A DNA stretch of 6,021 nt, taken from CANKJK01 sp964400405. GTDB taxonomy: Bacteria; Acidobacteriota; Vicinamibacteria; Vicinamibacterales; UBA2999. The stretch covers positions 1 to 6,021 of the forward strand of contig CAYNUO010000129.1 of assembly GCA_964400405.1 (NCBI GenBank), read 5' to 3'. Below are positions 5,598 to 6,021 of this stretch, piece after piece. The notes under the pieces were generated by a model. That model made no database searches and had not been told where the DNA came from. It saw only the letters and a list, made by a program, of their open reading frames with translations. Position numbers and translations under genes: made by a program. The first letter of the stretch is position 1. Each line of letters begins with the position of its first letter.

Positions 5598-6021
5598 GTG
5601 ATTCCACTCAGGGACGTCATCCCGTCGCGCACGACGCCGTACGTCACGGTGACGCTCATCGCGCTCAACACGCTCGTGTTCGCGTATCAGTTTCTGCTCG
5701 GCGCGGATGCCGGCCAGGCGTTCATCCACGTCTTCGGCCTCGTGCCGGCCAAGTTCTCGTGGTCCACGGTGTTCACGTCGATGTTCCTGCACGGCGGACT
5801 GATGCACGCCGGCGGCAACATGCTCTATCTCTGGATCTTCGGTGACAACGTCGAGGACCGCATGGGCCACGGCCGCTATCTCGCCTTCTATCTGCTGTGC
5901 GGCATCGCGGCGGCGCTGGCTCAGACGTGGACGAGCCCCGACTCGGTCGTGCCCATGGTCGGCGCCAGCGGCGCGATCGCCGGCGTGATGGGCGCCTACT
6001 TCGTCCTCTATCCGCGGTCGC
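5598..6021 (+). CDS. Rhomboid family intramembrane serine protease, N-terminal 141 residues, runs past window end
   Basis: The frame is open from the GTG at 5598-5600 to the window end and begins VIPLRDVIPSRTTPYVT, matching the usual MIPLRD start of bacterial rhomboids. TM1 is at about residues 15-34 (YVTVTLIALNTLVFAYQFLL). The rhomboid signature HGGLMHAGGN (His65, His70, Asn74) and LWIFGDNVEDRMGHGRY follow. GASGAI then carries the catalytic Ser124. The catalytic His of a later TM helix lies outside the window. The protein acts in the inner membrane, cleaving TM segments of substrate proteins. No strong Shine-Dalgarno is visible before the GTG. It diverges from the zinc-ribbon gene with only 28 bp between the two starts, so promoters and control sites must be shared or lie inside coding sequence. 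Confidence 0.93.
   Translation, partial: MIPLRDVIPSRTTPYVTVTLIALNTLVFAYQFLLGADAGQAFIHVFGLVPAKFSWSTVFTSMFLHGGLMHAGGNMLYLWIFGDNVEDRMGHGRYLAFYLLCGIAAALAQTWTSPDSVVPMVGASGAIAGVMGAYFVLYPRS

Noticed and set aside
5570..5671. Zinc-ribbon gene starting at the upstream ATG at 5671
   Set aside because: The 34 extra residues are antisense to the rhomboid N-terminus, while the related small zinc-ribbon proteins begin just before the first Cys.
3593..5845. A 750-residue open frame on the plus strand
   Set aside because: It runs antisense to five genes with clear family or signal features (NHL lipoprotein start, gluconolactonase-like gene, two-TM and zinc-ribbon genes) and then overlaps the rhomboid gene out of frame. 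Its translation is Arg/Val/His-rich without domains, typical of antisense openness in GC-rich DNA.

Overview
The window is GC-rich and densely packed, with strong G/C preference at third codon positions and mostly 1-30 bp between genes. The gene types (an SMP-30/gluconolactonase-like propeller, an NHL-repeat lipoprotein, a TonB-dependent receptor with an N-terminal carboxypeptidase-regulatory-like domain, and a tiny zinc-ribbon membrane protein next to a rhomboid) indicate a Gram-negative bacterium with an outer membrane. The combination resembles Acidobacteriota (Vicinamibacteria-like) genomes. That taxonomic guess is inference from gene style and was not tested.

Layout from left to right: the C-terminal part of a CoA-binding (YccU-type) protein (1-386, +) is followed after one base by a complete 720-residue TonB-dependent outer-membrane receptor (388-2550, +). 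The receptor converges on a minus-strand pair of secreted beta-propeller genes: an SMP-30/gluconolactonase-like protein (4867 down to 3836) and, 19 bp after it, an NHL-repeat lipoprotein (3816 down to 2578). A 27 bp convergent gap holds a short GC-rich hairpin. Further right, a second minus-strand pair encodes a 66-residue zinc-ribbon/single-TM protein (5569 to 5369) and a 109-residue two-TM protein (5365 to 5036). A rhomboid intramembrane protease (5598 to beyond the window end, +) diverges from this pair across only 28 bp.

The only sizeable non-coding stretch is 4868-5035. It contains the most unusual element here: a 34 bp inverted repeat (4891-4924 and 4984-5017) around a 59-base spacer, with its own small hairpin inside the spacer. 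The element ends 11 bases before the Shine-Dalgarno sequence of the gluconolactonase-like gene. Both arm mismatches become G-U pairs if the minus strand is transcribed, so the leader of that gene could fold into an uninterrupted 34 bp helix. It could be a cis-acting RNA element, a REP/MITE-like repeat or a processing signal; the sequence alone does not decide.

Possible joint function (inference): the receptor imports a substrate across the outer membrane, and the two exported propeller proteins may act on or bind small molecules in the periplasm. The small membrane proteins and the rhomboid form a separate membrane-related group. No RNA genes, CRISPR arrays or transposase genes were seen.
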